In this document: one piece after another, positions 7,941-17,763 of the stretch
Numbering within the stretch: position 1 is the stretch's first letter
Layout of the letters: each line of letters starts with the position of its first letter
Virus record (IMG/VR): IMGVR_UViG_3300046506_000485
Location: 1 to 56,196 of that record
From: a virus
Reading direction: 5' to 3' (one strand)
DNA length: 56,196 nucleotides
The notes under the pieces: generated by a model
The model's input: the letters and a program-made list of their open reading frames with translations, nothing else
Database searches by the model: none
What the model was told of the DNA's origin: nothing
Program-made: the position numbers and the translations under genes

Positions 7941-8177
7941 TCAGTGCCTAGCTTTGAATCCATCCACGACCCAGGAAAGGCCGATTGATACTGCATAAAT
8001 CAAGACGACTGGCGCCAGGCCAAACAGGCAGAAATCAGCAATTGGTGATGACCGCCCAATACTCATCGCAGCGACGATCACCAACCAAATCGCGGACAAA
8101 ACGAACCAAAGCCGGCGCATGCCAGCTCTGTACGATCGCTTGGGGTGAATGTCCCGCATGAATACCGGATCTCGCAT
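7941..8177 (-). CDS. Small membrane protein, two TM segments
   Basis: 78-aa protein with two predicted membrane spans (about residues 22-41, LWFVLSAIWLVIVAAM, and 49-70, FCLFGLAPVVLIYAVSIGL). Several in-frame ATGs exist (8177, 8159, 8120) and none has a strong ribosome site, so the start is uncertain. It lies between the ejection-protein gene and the exported-protein gene. It could be a membrane or superinfection-exclusion factor; that is speculation. Confidence 0.55.
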   Translation of the reverse strand: MRDPVFMRDIHPKRSYRAGMRRLWFVLSAIWLVIVAAMSIGRSSPIADFCLFGLAPVVLIYAVSIGLSWVVDGFKARH

Positions 8178-8199
8178 GAGGTCCGGTGCAGTCTAAACG

Positions 8200-10599
8200 T
8201 TACGGCCTGACAGTGGTAGCTGGTAGCTCAACAGCCTCTGGCGATGGCGCGGCATTGGTGGTGAAGTAGGCGACAGGGCCTACAGAGCGAATCTGGGCTT
8301 TGGCATTTTCGCCTACCGCTGCGAACCACTTCTTATACGCCAAGGTTCTCTCAAGCTGCGCCTCGCGCGCCCGCATCCGACCAAGCTGAGCCCCATCGGT
8401 AGCGGTTGCCGTGTAGATGGCATCGCGGAATTTCGGGCTTGCAATAAGGTTCTCGGCTGCATCCTTGATCGGTTCTTTCTCTTTGGAGAAGACCTTTGTC
8501 ATCACACCAACAGTGCCGGCACCTGGAAACCCAAGGCTACTGGTCACCCCCTCAGCAGCTCCCACTTTCTTGCCCACGTCGTACAGTTTGGACAGCAGGC
8601 CGCCCTCTTCAGCGAAATTCTGAAGCAACGAGATCGAGTTCAGGCGCCCAGTCGTGATTCGTTCTTTCGATGCTTCCCGCATGCCGCGCGCTACGGTAGC
8701 GATGTCGTCGAGTGTTTTCGCTGCGTCGGCCGGAAGATATTGCGTCAGCCGGCTTTTTGCCGCTGCGTTGCGGCTGATGCTGTCATACCAATCAACAAAG
8801 CCTGGCGCGCTCAACTGCTGCTGCGCGCCACTGCGCTTCGTAAATGCATTGTTCAGCGCAGTCAGCACGGCCTCTTGTCGAAGGTTGTTCGGAATCAGCT
8901 GGACCAGCTTGTCGAAATCTTTGAAGTTACCAGTACCGAGTTTGTCGACGGCATTGCCAAACGTTGAGCTGATAGCACCGGTCATGTCCTTGCCGATAGC
9001 GGCCACAAGCCCGTCTTCTAGGCCTTTTCGCTGAGCTACAACAGCTTTAGCGGCAGTGAACGCCTCACCTACCCCGGCAGCGTCGGCCACGGCCTGCTGA
9101 TCCTTGCTCAGGTTTGCATAGAGTGCGTCGAGTACTCGCGAGCTCGACGACGCAAACGGTCCGCGCCCTTTGTAGCCGTCGCCTACCGACTTGCGAACCG
9201 AGTCCAGCGCCGCATACGTCGGATGGGTGGTAATCGTCTGAACAGTGCCGGGCACCAAGGGGTTCGGCTCAGTAACGACTTTCGGCGACAGTATACTCAG
9301 GGCCTTCCTCTCATCAGACGAGAGCAGCGGTGCTCCGCCGAAGTCTGCAGCTCTGCCCTGAATGTAACCAATCGTGGAGTCGGCAGGCGCCTGAGTCCGG
9401 ACTGGAATGGCTTTTTGGACGTGGCTATAAAGGTCTTCCGCCTGGTTGTTGAGCCCGGCGATGGTCGACTGACTCTGCACCTTGAATTTGTCTGAGAATG
9501 CACTTTTGTCGAGCGAGCCGCCGTAGGTGGTGATGAGGTCGTCGGCTTTTTGGGCCAGTGCTGCGTAAGACTGTTTTTGCTGGGCGTTCAGCGTGCTACC
9601 TGGAACTGACGCGAGCGCTTGCTCGACCTCGCGATACGATTGGCTGCGCGAATACTGCGAAGGGATCAGGCTGTCTTTGATGCCGAGCCGGTCTGCGGCT
9701 GCGAGAATTTCCTGATTCGGCGCCACCTCTTGAGCCAGGTCGGCAATCTTTCCTGCTTGAGCTTTTGGCGTGGCCTGGGCGGCGTCGGCAACGGCACGCA
9801 CGGCGCCCGCCTGTTCCGACGCAACATCCGCTGTCCCGCCGGCCAGATTTGCTGCGTCCTGAGCGTCCTGGGTCGACTGAATGCCAGCTCGTTGCGCCGC
9901 GAGTTCGCCTTCTGTTTTGGTGGCGGATGTACGAACCAGCTTGCCAGCACCCGCAATCACCGCCGGGAATGCTGCGCCAAGCGCGCCGCCCAGTGCTGCA
10001 CCGCTGGCCGTCTCTGGCAGGCGGTCAACGAGATCGCCTTCGGCAGAACCGAACCCGTAAGCACCGCCGAAGCCGGCACCGACAACCGCTCCCTTTCCAA
10101 TGTTGCCCGCGAGCGTGGCTGCCGGAGCCGCACCGCCGGTGGCAATGGCCGGGACGATGCCGCCGACGAGGCCACCTGCGATAGAGGCTACTGGGTGCTG
10201 TTCCTGTCCTGCTTTCAGCAGTGCGCGCTGATTGGCAACGTTCTCGTCGTAGCGCTCGCTGAAGGTTGGAGCTGCAGAGCCGTTTTCCTTGATCGGGATG
10301 AGCGGCTGAACGGCTGCGTCAAGCCCGGCCAGAACTTCATCCTGCAGGCCGAAGGTGATGCCGTCCCCTGCCCCTCGGATAAATGCCTCGCCCGTCCCTA
10401 CTTCTGGCGGCGCGGCAAGGTTGGCCGCGGGCTCTATAGGGGCAGCGGCGACAGCGGCGACAGCGGGCGTGGATGCCGGCTTGATGATGGGGTCGCCGTC
10501 CCATGGGTTCGCAGCCACGGAAACCGGTTCGGCCGGAGACTGAGCGTCAGATAGTTGAGCAACAGGCTTGATGATCGGGTCGTTATCCCACGCGGCCAT
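8200..10599 (-). CDS. Large internal virion (DNA-ejection) protein
   Basis: 799-aa protein. The N-terminus has two copies of a WDxDPIIKP motif (about residues 4-12 and 33-41), seen in internal proteins of Pseudomonas podoviruses. Residues about 145-225 form Gly/Ala-rich hydrophobic stretches suited to membrane insertion. The rest is helical with Ala/Gln-rich coiled coils. By position and composition it matches P22-type ejection proteins that leave the capsid with the DNA. Start overlaps the 622-aa gene stop (TAATG). Assignment rests on context, not on a catalytic motif. Confidence 0.7.
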   Translation of the reverse strand: MAAWDNDPIIKPVAQLSDAQSPAEPVSVAANPWDGDPIIKPASTPAVAAVAAAPIEPAANLAAPPEVGTGEAFIRGAGDGITFGLQDEVLAGLDAAVQPLIPIKENGSAAPTFSERYDENVANQRALLKAGQEQHPVASIAGGLVGGIVPAIATGGAAPAATLAGNIGKGAVVGAGFGGAYGFGSAEGDLVDRLPETASGAALGGALGAAFPAVIAGAGKLVRTSATKTEGELAAQRAGIQSTQDAQDAANLAGGTADVASEQAGAVRAVADAAQATPKAQAGKIADLAQEVAPNQEILAAADRLGIKDSLIPSQYSRSQSYREVEQALASVPGSTLNAQQKQSYAALAQKADDLITTYGGSLDKSAFSDKFKVQSQSTIAGLNNQAEDLYSHVQKAIPVRTQAPADSTIGYIQGRAADFGGAPLLSSDERKALSILSPKVVTEPNPLVPGTVQTITTHPTYAALDSVRKSVGDGYKGRGPFASSSSRVLDALYANLSKDQQAVADAAGVGEAFTAAKAVVAQRKGLEDGLVAAIGKDMTGAISSTFGNAVDKLGTGNFKDFDKLVQLIPNNLRQEAVLTALNNAFTKRSGAQQQLSAPGFVDWYDSISRNAAAKSRLTQYLPADAAKTLDDIATVARGMREASKERITTGRLNSISLLQNFAEEGGLLSKLYDVGKKVGAAEGVTSSLGFPGAGTVGVMTKVFSKEKEPIKDAAENLIASPKFRDAIYTATATDGAQLGRMRAREAQLERTLAYKKWFAAVGENAKAQIRSVGPVAYFTTNAAPSPEAVELPATTVRP

Positions 10600-12467
10600 T
10601 ATGGTTTGCTCCGATGGTTTCCAGCCGGATCGATGTACTCCGCGCCCGAGGGCAGAGCTGCGTAAGCTGCCTCAGTTGAGATCTGGACTGGTGACGCGGC
10701 CGCAGTCTGCGGAGCACCTGAACCCTGGGGGGTGGCGGCAGGCTTCGCTGGATTGGCCTTGTCGTAGTCGCTGATTTTGGTGTTGAGCTTCGACGCGATG
10801 TCAGACAGTCGAGACTTCGTCCCCTGAACAGATCCTTTGATGCCTCCATCCGTCACGTTGAGGCCAGAGCCGATACGTCCGAGGAAGTCGATATCCTTGT
10901 CGGTGAGAACCCCAGACATCAACTTCAGGTTATCGAGCGTCAACAGGGACTGGAGGCGGTTTGCTCTGTTGATCAGGTCTTGGGAGTCGCCGTCCAATGT
11001 CGGCAATCGCGAGTTGACCGGCCCTACGACGTCAGGGAATCGCTTGTCTTTCGAGATACCGTTTGCCAGATCGCGCGCCTCTCGAGCGATATCGATGCTG
11101 CCGGCCTTCTGGTCGGTTAGGCTTTTCGCGGTGTTCGTCGCTTCTGTTTTGCGGCGATCAATTTCAAGCTGTGCGAGCTGCGCATCCAGCTTGGCCTTGG
11201 CTGCCTTGTCTTGCGCGCCCGGCGCAGTGCCATTCGCTTCGGCGGCGGCTTTCTCAGCATCTGCGCGCGACTTTTCGGCGGATGCGTTGGTGTTGCCGAT
11301 CTGTGCCTGAGTCAGTTGGCGTGCAAGCGCTTTCTCGCCAGTTGGGTCAATAGCCCGCTGAAGCGCAGCCTGTTGTTCAGGTGTGGCACCTAGAGCAGTC
11401 GCCGCCGTTTGTAGATCCTCAAGACGCGCAGCCTGACGATTTTTGAGCTCGCCTGCCTGCTGCTGTTGCAACGCGCCCAAAGCACCCTGGGCCTGATTAA
11501 TGTTTTCCAGCCTGGCTTGTTGGTCCTGACGGTCGAGCTGGGCTTGAGCCAGATCAGCACGCGTCAGGGGTTGGCTGCTGTCTCGAACGATGGTGGTGTT
11601 ATTTGCGCGGGTCGCGGCCGCCTGAGCATTTTCGAGACGATCCTCTGCTCGATACCCTGCTCGCAGGTCGTTTGCACGCTGGAAGCGGCCGGCAGCAAGC
11701 GCGGCGTCTCCAGGCTGGGCCTGGGAGAACGTTCCAATGCCGTCGCCGAGGTTTGCAGCCGACCCAAGCGATGCAAGCGACGCGGAAGGATCTGGCGATC
11801 GACCATCACCAGGCGCCAGTTGCGCGAGAGAAGTAGGCGCCGGTAGACCGCCGAGCGATCTGGTGTAGTTTGCCGCGCTTGCGAGATCGCTGGGCTGATT
11901 CGAGAATTCAGGAACACCGTTTGCGCCGGCGCGCATCACGATTGTTCCCGACGGAGATGTGCTATTCACGTCGGTAGGACGAAAAGAGTCCGCCGGTGGC
12001 GCAGCGTTAGGGATATCGGCAAGGCTCAGGCCCGCCGCCCCAGTGACTGCAGCAGCTGGAGTTGTCGAGGCTGACAGCGCATCGCCCAAGGATGGAGTTT
12101 TTAGAGGCGCAGCAAGCTGGCTGGCCGTCGGATAGGTTGGAGAGGATGCAGTTGGGGTCACGCCAACCGTGCCGAGCGTGGCTAGTGATTGCACTGTGGG
12201 GGCTTGGGGCGACTTGGCGAATTGCGACGGATTGGCGTAAGCGTCGGCCAGACTTACAGGGGTGGGCTGCGGCTGGACCGGGCCCTGCCCTGCAGTCTGA
12301 AGGCCAGCTACCGGAAGTTGTTGCTGAGCGCGGCTGACCGGGCCCGACGCTGCGCCGCCAAGCTCTGACAACGACTGCGCCCCGGAGCCCTTGATCAAGG
12401 CTGCGGCACGCTGTGCGGGGGTGAGATAGGCGGTTGCCAAATCTCCGACGAGGTCGCCATAAGCCAT
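10599..12467 (-). CDS. Internal virion / ejection protein
   Basis: 622-aa Ala/Gln/Ser/Pro-rich protein. The N-terminal half is low-complexity (Ser, Pro, Ala, Leu). Residues about 270-450 are a strong Ala/Glu/Arg/Gln coiled coil, followed by a helical segment containing DKDIDFLGRIGSGLNVTDGGIKGS, which recurs in phage internal proteins. First gene of its unit, with CCGGAG upstream and the late-promoter element at 12504-12528. Overlaps the next gene by one base. Likely works with the 799-aa protein in DNA delivery. Confidence 0.7.
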   Translation of the reverse strand: MAYGDLVGDLATAYLTPAQRAAALIKGSGAQSLSELGGAASGPVSRAQQQLPVAGLQTAGQGPVQPQPTPVSLADAYANPSQFAKSPQAPTVQSLATLGTVGVTPTASSPTYPTASQLAAPLKTPSLGDALSASTTPAAAVTGAAGLSLADIPNAAPPADSFRPTDVNSTSPSGTIVMRAGANGVPEFSNQPSDLASAANYTRSLGGLPAPTSLAQLAPGDGRSPDPSASLASLGSAANLGDGIGTFSQAQPGDAALAAGRFQRANDLRAGYRAEDRLENAQAAATRANNTTIVRDSSQPLTRADLAQAQLDRQDQQARLENINQAQGALGALQQQQAGELKNRQAARLEDLQTAATALGATPEQQAALQRAIDPTGEKALARQLTQAQIGNTNASAEKSRADAEKAAAEANGTAPGAQDKAAKAKLDAQLAQLEIDRRKTEATNTAKSLTDQKAGSIDIAREARDLANGISKDKRFPDVVGPVNSRLPTLDGDSQDLINRANRLQSLLTLDNLKLMSGVLTDKDIDFLGRIGSGLNVTDGGIKGSVQGTKSRLSDIASKLNTKISDYDKANPAKPAATPQGSGAPQTAAASPVQISTEAAYAALPSGAEYIDPAGNHRSKP

Positions 12468-12503
12468 TTTGGGTGCTCCGGATTAATACGTATGCCCCCA
12501 AAT

Positions 12504-12528
12504 CTATGTGACTAGACCGTTCGATCAA
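12504..12528 (-). promoter_or_regulatory. Late-promoter element, copy d (ejection-protein unit)
   Basis: Minus-strand TTG, twelve bases, then AGTCACATAG. The TTG overlaps the TGA stop of the 330-aa gene, so there is no terminator here; the element is placed directly at the gene border. It lies about 37 bases upstream of ATG 12467. Confidence 0.7.
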
Positions 12529-13517
12529 GCCACAACTTGAACCCCTACGAGCTTCGTCCAGAACGCCAGATCGATTTTCTGCATCGAGGCAAAGATCGGC
12601 CATCCATCTACGGTAGATCCTGCTCCTAATGCCGATACAAGCAGATCACTGAATGAGCTTGTAACGCCTGTGTTGCTGTTGGTGAGCGAATCTCCATCGG
12701 TGCCAATACTGAAGCTACCTTCCTGGTCCAGCCCCCTTGTTGACTGACCCTGACTAATGCCCAAGATGTGATCGATTCCGGTGACACCGCCCGCCTCGGC
12801 TACCGCGCGGATGTGGATAGGGGTTGCAGGCTGATACGTACCGCTGATTGTTTCGGTGAACGTCTGCACCCATGCACCCGACACCTTGCGGTAAGCGCTA
12901 CTTACGGCCGACTCACCACCAAGCGGCCCGCTGAGAACGATGGCATTTCCGCTTGCCGCGACAATCAGATTTGCCTGACCATCGAGCACGGTTCCGGGGT
13001 CGATAGTGATCGGGGATATGGTGACGCCGGATGCCGACACTTCATACATGCGTTCTGGGTCGGAGCTGGATGCGCTGCCGGGGTCTGTGTGCTTGAAGTA
13101 TGAAATCAGCTCGCTTTCGCCGAGGATCGTGCACGGACCCAGTCCGGAAGCGCCGAGCCATGACGGCGCAGTGAGCTCTTGGGTGTACGTCGTGATGATG
13201 CGCGAGGATGTGGCGTTCATCGCCATCAACCGAACATTCAGCGTGTAGGTCGTTGCCTGGTCGGTTGAGATTGCGATGATCAGGAACATGGACTCCTTGT
13301 CGCCAGTAACGCCGACGAAATCCAGCTTCTGCGTGAGAGACGTGTAAGCGCTTCCGTACTTAGCCTGGTCGGCGGTGACAATCTGGTTCATTTCCGCGAG
13401 TAGCGCTTCAATTGCAAGCGGCGCACTAACCGCCAGCGCCATTTGCACCGGGTCAAATGCCACCGTCAGATATTGGTTGCTAGGATCGTAGACCGTCGCC
13501 GCGATGTAGTTTTTCAT
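12525..13517 (-). CDS. Virion structural protein (tail)
   Basis: 330-aa protein starting MKNYIAATVYDPSNQ. ATG 13517 is preferred because AGAGGG lies upstream; a longer frame overlaps the previous gene. Mixed alpha/beta with a Ser/Thr/Gly-rich C-terminal half, no membrane segment or enzyme motif. It lies in the run of P22/F116-like neck and tail genes. Family not recognised. Confidence 0.65.
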   Translation of the reverse strand: MKNYIAATVYDPSNQYLTVAFDPVQMALAVSAPLAIEALLAEMNQIVTADQAKYGSAYTSLTQKLDFVGVTGDKESMFLIIAISTDQATTYTLNVRLMAMNATSSRIITTYTQELTAPSWLGASGLGPCTILGESELISYFKHTDPGSASSSDPERMYEVSASGVTISPITIDPGTVLDGQANLIVAASGNAIVLSGPLGGESAVSSAYRKVSGAWVQTFTETISGTYQPATPIHIRAVAEAGGVTGIDHILGISQGQSTRGLDQEGSFSIGTDGDSLTNSNTGVTSSFSDLLVSALGAGSTVDGWPIFASMQKIDLAFWTKLVGVQVVA

Positions 13518-13527
13518 GCTGCCCTCT

Positions 13528-15666
13528 TCAGCCGAATCGAACGGCGGGATCGTTGTTCCAAAGCTGATTTCCGATGAGGAATGAGCCGTTATTGCCGGCT
13601 GCATCCTCGATGTAGAGCCGCCAAGTCCAGCCACCATCGACAGACAGATAGGTTTCATCAGGCTGCTGCGGCACGTAGTTGTTTGTGATCGTGGTGCGAA
13701 ACGCTGCTAGCAGCGCGGCGGGCTTCTCTGCGGCATCGCCTGCTGCAGCCACCATCTGCTGAGCGACTGTGATCACGCAGAACCGGTCTGCCAGGGTTCG
13801 CTTAGCGATGACGCCGCGTACTTCGATGGTATTGGTGACGACATCGATTACGGCGCAAGAAACGTCGTGCTCGTCGAGGAGCGCCCATCCAGAAAACTGA
13901 CGAGCAAATTCGTCGATTACTTGATAGATGAAGATCGTTTCGTTGGGTACACATGCCGTGACGAGCTTGTCAGCGCCCATGTAATACGCGGCGCTGAATG
14001 TGGGGTCCGGGGTATACCAGAACTCACGCGAGTTCTGCGTTGGCTGGTATGTGGTAAATGCCGGGAAAACCCACGGGTAGAACATGTTTGGGTGGAAGAT
14101 CGCTGCGCAACTGTCGCCGGTCAGCGGGGTTCTTATTGGGGCTCCAGATTCCACCGAATAGAGCGCCCACTCTCCCCCGAGCGTTGCTGAGCCGGGGCAG
14201 AACTTACCCTCCAGCGTCTTGCCGCCCGGTGGGTTACCTTCTCCGCGGTAGCTCCACTCCTCCCAAACCAGCGCGTAGGCTGTGCGCTGCTCGACCTGAT
14301 CCACAAATCTCGCAACGGAGTCGACACCAACGATCATCGGCTGGACCAACTTGTCCGCGTCTGCGGTATCGATTGGCGTCCATCCTGGCTCGGTGAAGAG
14401 AATATCGTTACGGTCGGCTTTCAGTACGTGAGCGCGGTTGTCGTTGGTGACGACCACCAAAGCCGTAGACATAGCGATGTGCTCATTGCCGTACTCAATG
14501 CGCTGACTGTCGCTGAACCTCTCCATTTCTCTGTAATTCGGAGCGCGGTAAGTGCAGAAGGTGACGAATCCGTCTGTGCAGCGTGCGACTTGCGGCCCAA
14601 TGAACCAGCAATAGGCAGAAAGCATCGGGGCAGCGGTGCTTCCGAACCCTTGATACGTCGCTGGATAAGGCTGGATAGCCTCAGGAAGATCCTCTGAGCC
14701 GACAATCGACGTAGAGTCGAGTCTTGCTCGCAATGGCGAATTTTCGCCCGCACGGTAGTCCCTGCGATCCAGATGGCCCCGGAATATGCCAAGCCCGTGC
14801 ACACCCTGCCTGTCGTAATAATTGATGCCTGGCGGCTCCGACGCCCACATAGCAGTCTGATTCACTACCTCTGCCGCCATGCAGTAAACGTCCGTGCCGT
14901 CCTGGGTGCTGGCAGGAATAACAGCGCCACCAATAGAGAGAGATCGGGTCAGTGGAGATGCATAATACGGATCGCTCGTCTGATAGTAGTTCCGCGATAC
15001 AAGCCTGCGAATCATGAACTCCCAGCCAGGAACTTCGCTCTCCAGCACCCAGAAGGTGTTCAGCGACATGTAGTTGTCGCGAACCGTCGGCACAGGGGCG
15101 ACCGAGTTTTGCATCTTGGTCAGCGACATGCCGATGCCTACGTCTTGAGATGGCGTGAAGACCTCGAATTCGTCAAGGCGCCAAAGGGCTGCCGCTGACC
15201 TGATTGGAATTCGGCGGTAGCCAATGGTCCTCATGCCGTCGTTGTATATCTGCGGCGGCATCTGACCAATGAAGATGGCCGGCGCATTGTCTGCTGCAGC
15301 CGGCGGATAGATCGGCGCAGGGATTACGAACCTCGCTTTATCGGCCTGCGAGGCAAGCGTGAATTTGTTGGTAGGCGGCGCCTCGGCCGAGGCTTTGAGG
15401 AAGTCATCCCGCGTGCCAATGAACATGCATCTATCCCGCACGCCAAGCTCAACGCCGGATAGCAGAACCATGGCCGGAGTATCGAGGATGTAAACGTTAT
15501 ACGACTCAAGCGCACGCACAGCCCGGAGAATGTAGCCGTCCAGTATTTGGTTCTTGCCTTGCGATTCTGTCGCGTTCGCCGAATTTCCGAGACGCTTTGC
15601 GTTGCCATACAGTCGCGCCCCACTCCGAGAGACGGAGCGGACTGTGATGAGCAGTGGATCGGTCAC
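13528..15666 (-). CDS. Large virion structural protein (tail hub/nozzle-like)
   Basis: 712-aa protein with many Trp, Tyr and Pro, typical of beta-rich tail components. No hydrolase motif seen. It overlaps the 315-aa gene stop by four bases (GTGA). Its position two genes upstream of the ejection proteins and downstream of the gp10-like stopper suggests a tail hub, nozzle or needle component. Product not recognised, so the specific role is inference. Confidence 0.65.
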   Translation of the reverse strand: MTDPLLITVRSVSRSGARLYGNAKRLGNSANATESQGKNQILDGYILRAVRALESYNVYILDTPAMVLLSGVELGVRDRCMFIGTRDDFLKASAEAPPTNKFTLASQADKARFVIPAPIYPPAAADNAPAIFIGQMPPQIYNDGMRTIGYRRIPIRSAAALWRLDEFEVFTPSQDVGIGMSLTKMQNSVAPVPTVRDNYMSLNTFWVLESEVPGWEFMIRRLVSRNYYQTSDPYYASPLTRSLSIGGAVIPASTQDGTDVYCMAAEVVNQTAMWASEPPGINYYDRQGVHGLGIFRGHLDRRDYRAGENSPLRARLDSTSIVGSEDLPEAIQPYPATYQGFGSTAAPMLSAYCWFIGPQVARCTDGFVTFCTYRAPNYREMERFSDSQRIEYGNEHIAMSTALVVVTNDNRAHVLKADRNDILFTEPGWTPIDTADADKLVQPMIVGVDSVARFVDQVEQRTAYALVWEEWSYRGEGNPPGGKTLEGKFCPGSATLGGEWALYSVESGAPIRTPLTGDSCAAIFHPNMFYPWVFPAFTTYQPTQNSREFWYTPDPTFSAAYYMGADKLVTACVPNETIFIYQVIDEFARQFSGWALLDEHDVSCAVIDVVTNTIEVRGVIAKRTLADRFCVITVAQQMVAAAGDAAEKPAALLAAFRTTITNNYVPQQPDETYLSVDGGWTWRLYIEDAAGNNGSFLIGNQLWNNDPAVRFG

Positions 15667-16610
15667 AGCGTTTCGATCTGCGCAGTGAGCGAGCCGGCGG
15701 CGTTGTAGGCCTGACCTGCGATCTTGGCGAATGCGTCAACAGCCTGGCCCTGCGCCTGACTTGCACCGGTTCCGGCGCCGTAAAGGCTGATCCTGTTGCG
15801 GTCGGTGCTGACGGATACGCCCGCCGTTTCGGACGCAGCCTGAAGCCGTAGCCCTTCCCAGCTCGTCTCGGCGCTATAGAAGCTGGACAGCGCATTGTAA
15901 AACGACTGATAGGCCTGGGCCCGGACGCGCGCCGTCTCGTTGCTGAGGTTGTACACGCTGTAGTAGGCCTTGAAGAACTCGGCGCTCGCAGTGAGGATGC
16001 CCATTTTCAACTGCGAGGCGATACCTACCGCGTGCTTCAGGATATCGATCTTGACGTCAGCATCTTTGATCGCCTGCTCCCGCACGGTGTCGATTGCAAT
16101 GTCAGTCGCGCGACGCTCGGACTGGGCCAGCGCGTCAATCAGTGCGCCAGGTGGAAGAGAGAAGCCGCGTGACGAGAATGTCGCCTCCAGGTTGCTGCGC
16201 TCACTTCGCACGGTCTTGTAGGCTCGATCGCGCGACTGCTGCCAGACCAGATCGAAAACTGACTTGTCCACGCCGAACGGCTTCACGCCGCTGATGACGT
16301 TGATCAAGTAGTCCTCTGGCACGTTCTTGAAGCCGGAATTGATCGAGGGGAAGTATTTCGCCAGCCACTCGTCAACCTGATCGTTCAGCGCGGCTGTGGT
16401 CGAATCAGTGCTGTCGGCACCAGTGAACAGGTCGGTGAATTGCGGGGCTGAGCCGAAGTTTTTCGCGCCAACGGTGTATTTTAGCGTCGGATTGGTCAGG
16501 TTCGGCTTGATGTCAGCGCCGATCCGGCCAGCACTCAGCGAGGCAAGCCCGGTCGCCTGTTGGGCGCTCGAAAATAGCTGATTGGTTGTGCTGCTGTATT
16601 CAGATGCCAT
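15663..16610 (-). CDS. Virion structural protein, helical
   Basis: 315-aa protein. The N-terminal 90 residues are Ser/Thr/Asn-rich. Residues about 120-250 are long amphipathic helices (SERRATDIAIDTVREQAIKD), and the end is a Gly/Ala-rich tail. No catalytic motif. It sits between two structural genes with a 4-base overlap to the 712-aa protein. It could be a tail tube or adaptor ring protein; family unknown to me. Confidence 0.6.
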   Translation of the reverse strand: MASEYSSTTNQLFSSAQQATGLASLSAGRIGADIKPNLTNPTLKYTVGAKNFGSAPQFTDLFTGADSTDSTTAALNDQVDEWLAKYFPSINSGFKNVPEDYLINVISGVKPFGVDKSVFDLVWQQSRDRAYKTVRSERSNLEATFSSRGFSLPPGALIDALAQSERRATDIAIDTVREQAIKDADVKIDILKHAVGIASQLKMGILTASAEFFKAYYSVYNLSNETARVRAQAYQSFYNALSSFYSAETSWEGLRLQAASETAGVSVSTDRNRISLYGAGTGASQAQGQAVDAFAKIAGQAYNAAGSLTAQIETL

Positions 16611-16620
16611 GCATCACCTC

Positions 16621-17742
16621 TTACGTGCGTCTGCCGGTGGTCGAAACTACCCACTCGAAGTTGTCCAGTCGGGCCTCTGTTGAATCCAGCACTTCGAGGC
16701 GCAGGCGCCAGAAGCGGGACTTGCCGCCGCGACCCATGTCAGCCCGGAACTCGGACCGGCGCTGATACGCCCGGTAATTCGCCTCGCGGTCGTCGTCATC
16801 GGTCATGCGCACGAAGACATCGCCATCCGTTTCCAGGCCGAGGAAGACGTTTCCGACGCGCTTGCCCTGAGGCGTGCCGAATTCGTCGGCCGCAAAGTCG
16901 ATCAGCATGTTGATCGGCGCGCCGCTGTCGTCACCGCCGCCAATCTTGTACAGGCCATCACTCTTGAAGCCGTAAGTGTCCATGCCGACACGACAGAAAC
17001 CGTCGAAGCCGAACCCCTCATAGCGAGTCGCCGCACCGGTTAGCAGGTTGGTGGCGTACTGCAGCGTTTTGATACCGCCGACCGATCCCCCGCTGGAAAG
17101 CCGCAGTGCCGACCCGACGCCTGCAACGATCGTGATGCTTGCACCAACGCCATCCAGCAAGACGAGCGTGCTACCCGCGCCAGCAAGCAGAATGACTCGG
17201 CCCGCGCCGCTTCCGCTCAGGGTCAGGTCGCTACCGGCACCGGCGTAGACAAACCTCTCGAAGCCCCCACCGTCCGACAGCGTGATCGTGCTGCCGCCAC
17301 TCGCGTTCGTGATGTCCTGCGCGTAGTCGGTAATGGTCGGGGAGTTGATCGAGTCGCCGGGCGAGTAGAAAACCGCCTGCAACGCCTTACTACCGGTCGA
17401 TGGCTTGGCGCTGGTGAAAGAGAAATTGCCGACGACGTAGTAGACGACCGATGCCGCCCGGTAGATCTGCACTGGCGTATCGGTCGTGAACACGATGCCG
17501 GTCGACGCCACGATGACGCCGCTTTCGATGATCCGGATGGGCGCGCCGGCCTGCGCCAGAAATCCATGCTCGACAGATGCGTAAGACGGATTGCTAGATG
17601 CGGGTGCAAGGCCCGCGACTATCCCGGCGCTTCCCGCCACCAGTGTGAAGGACGCTGCCAGATTGCCTGGGCGCGACGATGCTGAAACCGCTCCCGCGTC
17701 CCAAGCGTTGGTCGTTGCCGCCTTTACCAGTTTGTTCGCCAT
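16621..17742 (-). CDS. Virion structural protein, beta-rich
   Basis: 373-aa protein. Residues about 150-225 contain repeated short beta turns of the form GAGSxLxL, suggesting a beta-helix or stacked repeat. The C-terminal 80 residues are Arg/Asp-rich with a compact FWRLRLEVLDS domain. Similar C-termini occur in phage gp10/tail accessory proteins. ATG 17742 leads directly into the open frame. Structural role inferred from neighbours. Confidence 0.65.
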   Translation of the reverse strand: MANKLVKAATTNAWDAGAVSASSRPGNLAASFTLVAGSAGIVAGLAPASSNPSYASVEHGFLAQAGAPIRIIESGVIVASTGIVFTTDTPVQIYRAASVVYYVVGNFSFTSAKPSTGSKALQAVFYSPGDSINSPTITDYAQDITNASGGSTITLSDGGGFERFVYAGAGSDLTLSGSGAGRVILLAGAGSTLVLLDGVGASITIVAGVGSALRLSSGGSVGGIKTLQYATNLLTGAATRYEGFGFDGFCRVGMDTYGFKSDGLYKIGGGDDSGAPINMLIDFAADEFGTPQGKRVGNVFLGLETDGDVFVRMTDDDDREANYRAYQRRSEFRADMGRGGKSRFWRLRLEVLDSTEARLDNFEWVVSTTGRRT

Positions 17743-17763
17743 GAGGCTTACCGCCTTCGTTCG

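Noticed and set aside
9619-10554. 311-codon plus-strand frame
   Set aside because: Antisense of the ejection protein; Cys/Arg/Gly-rich with no domain.
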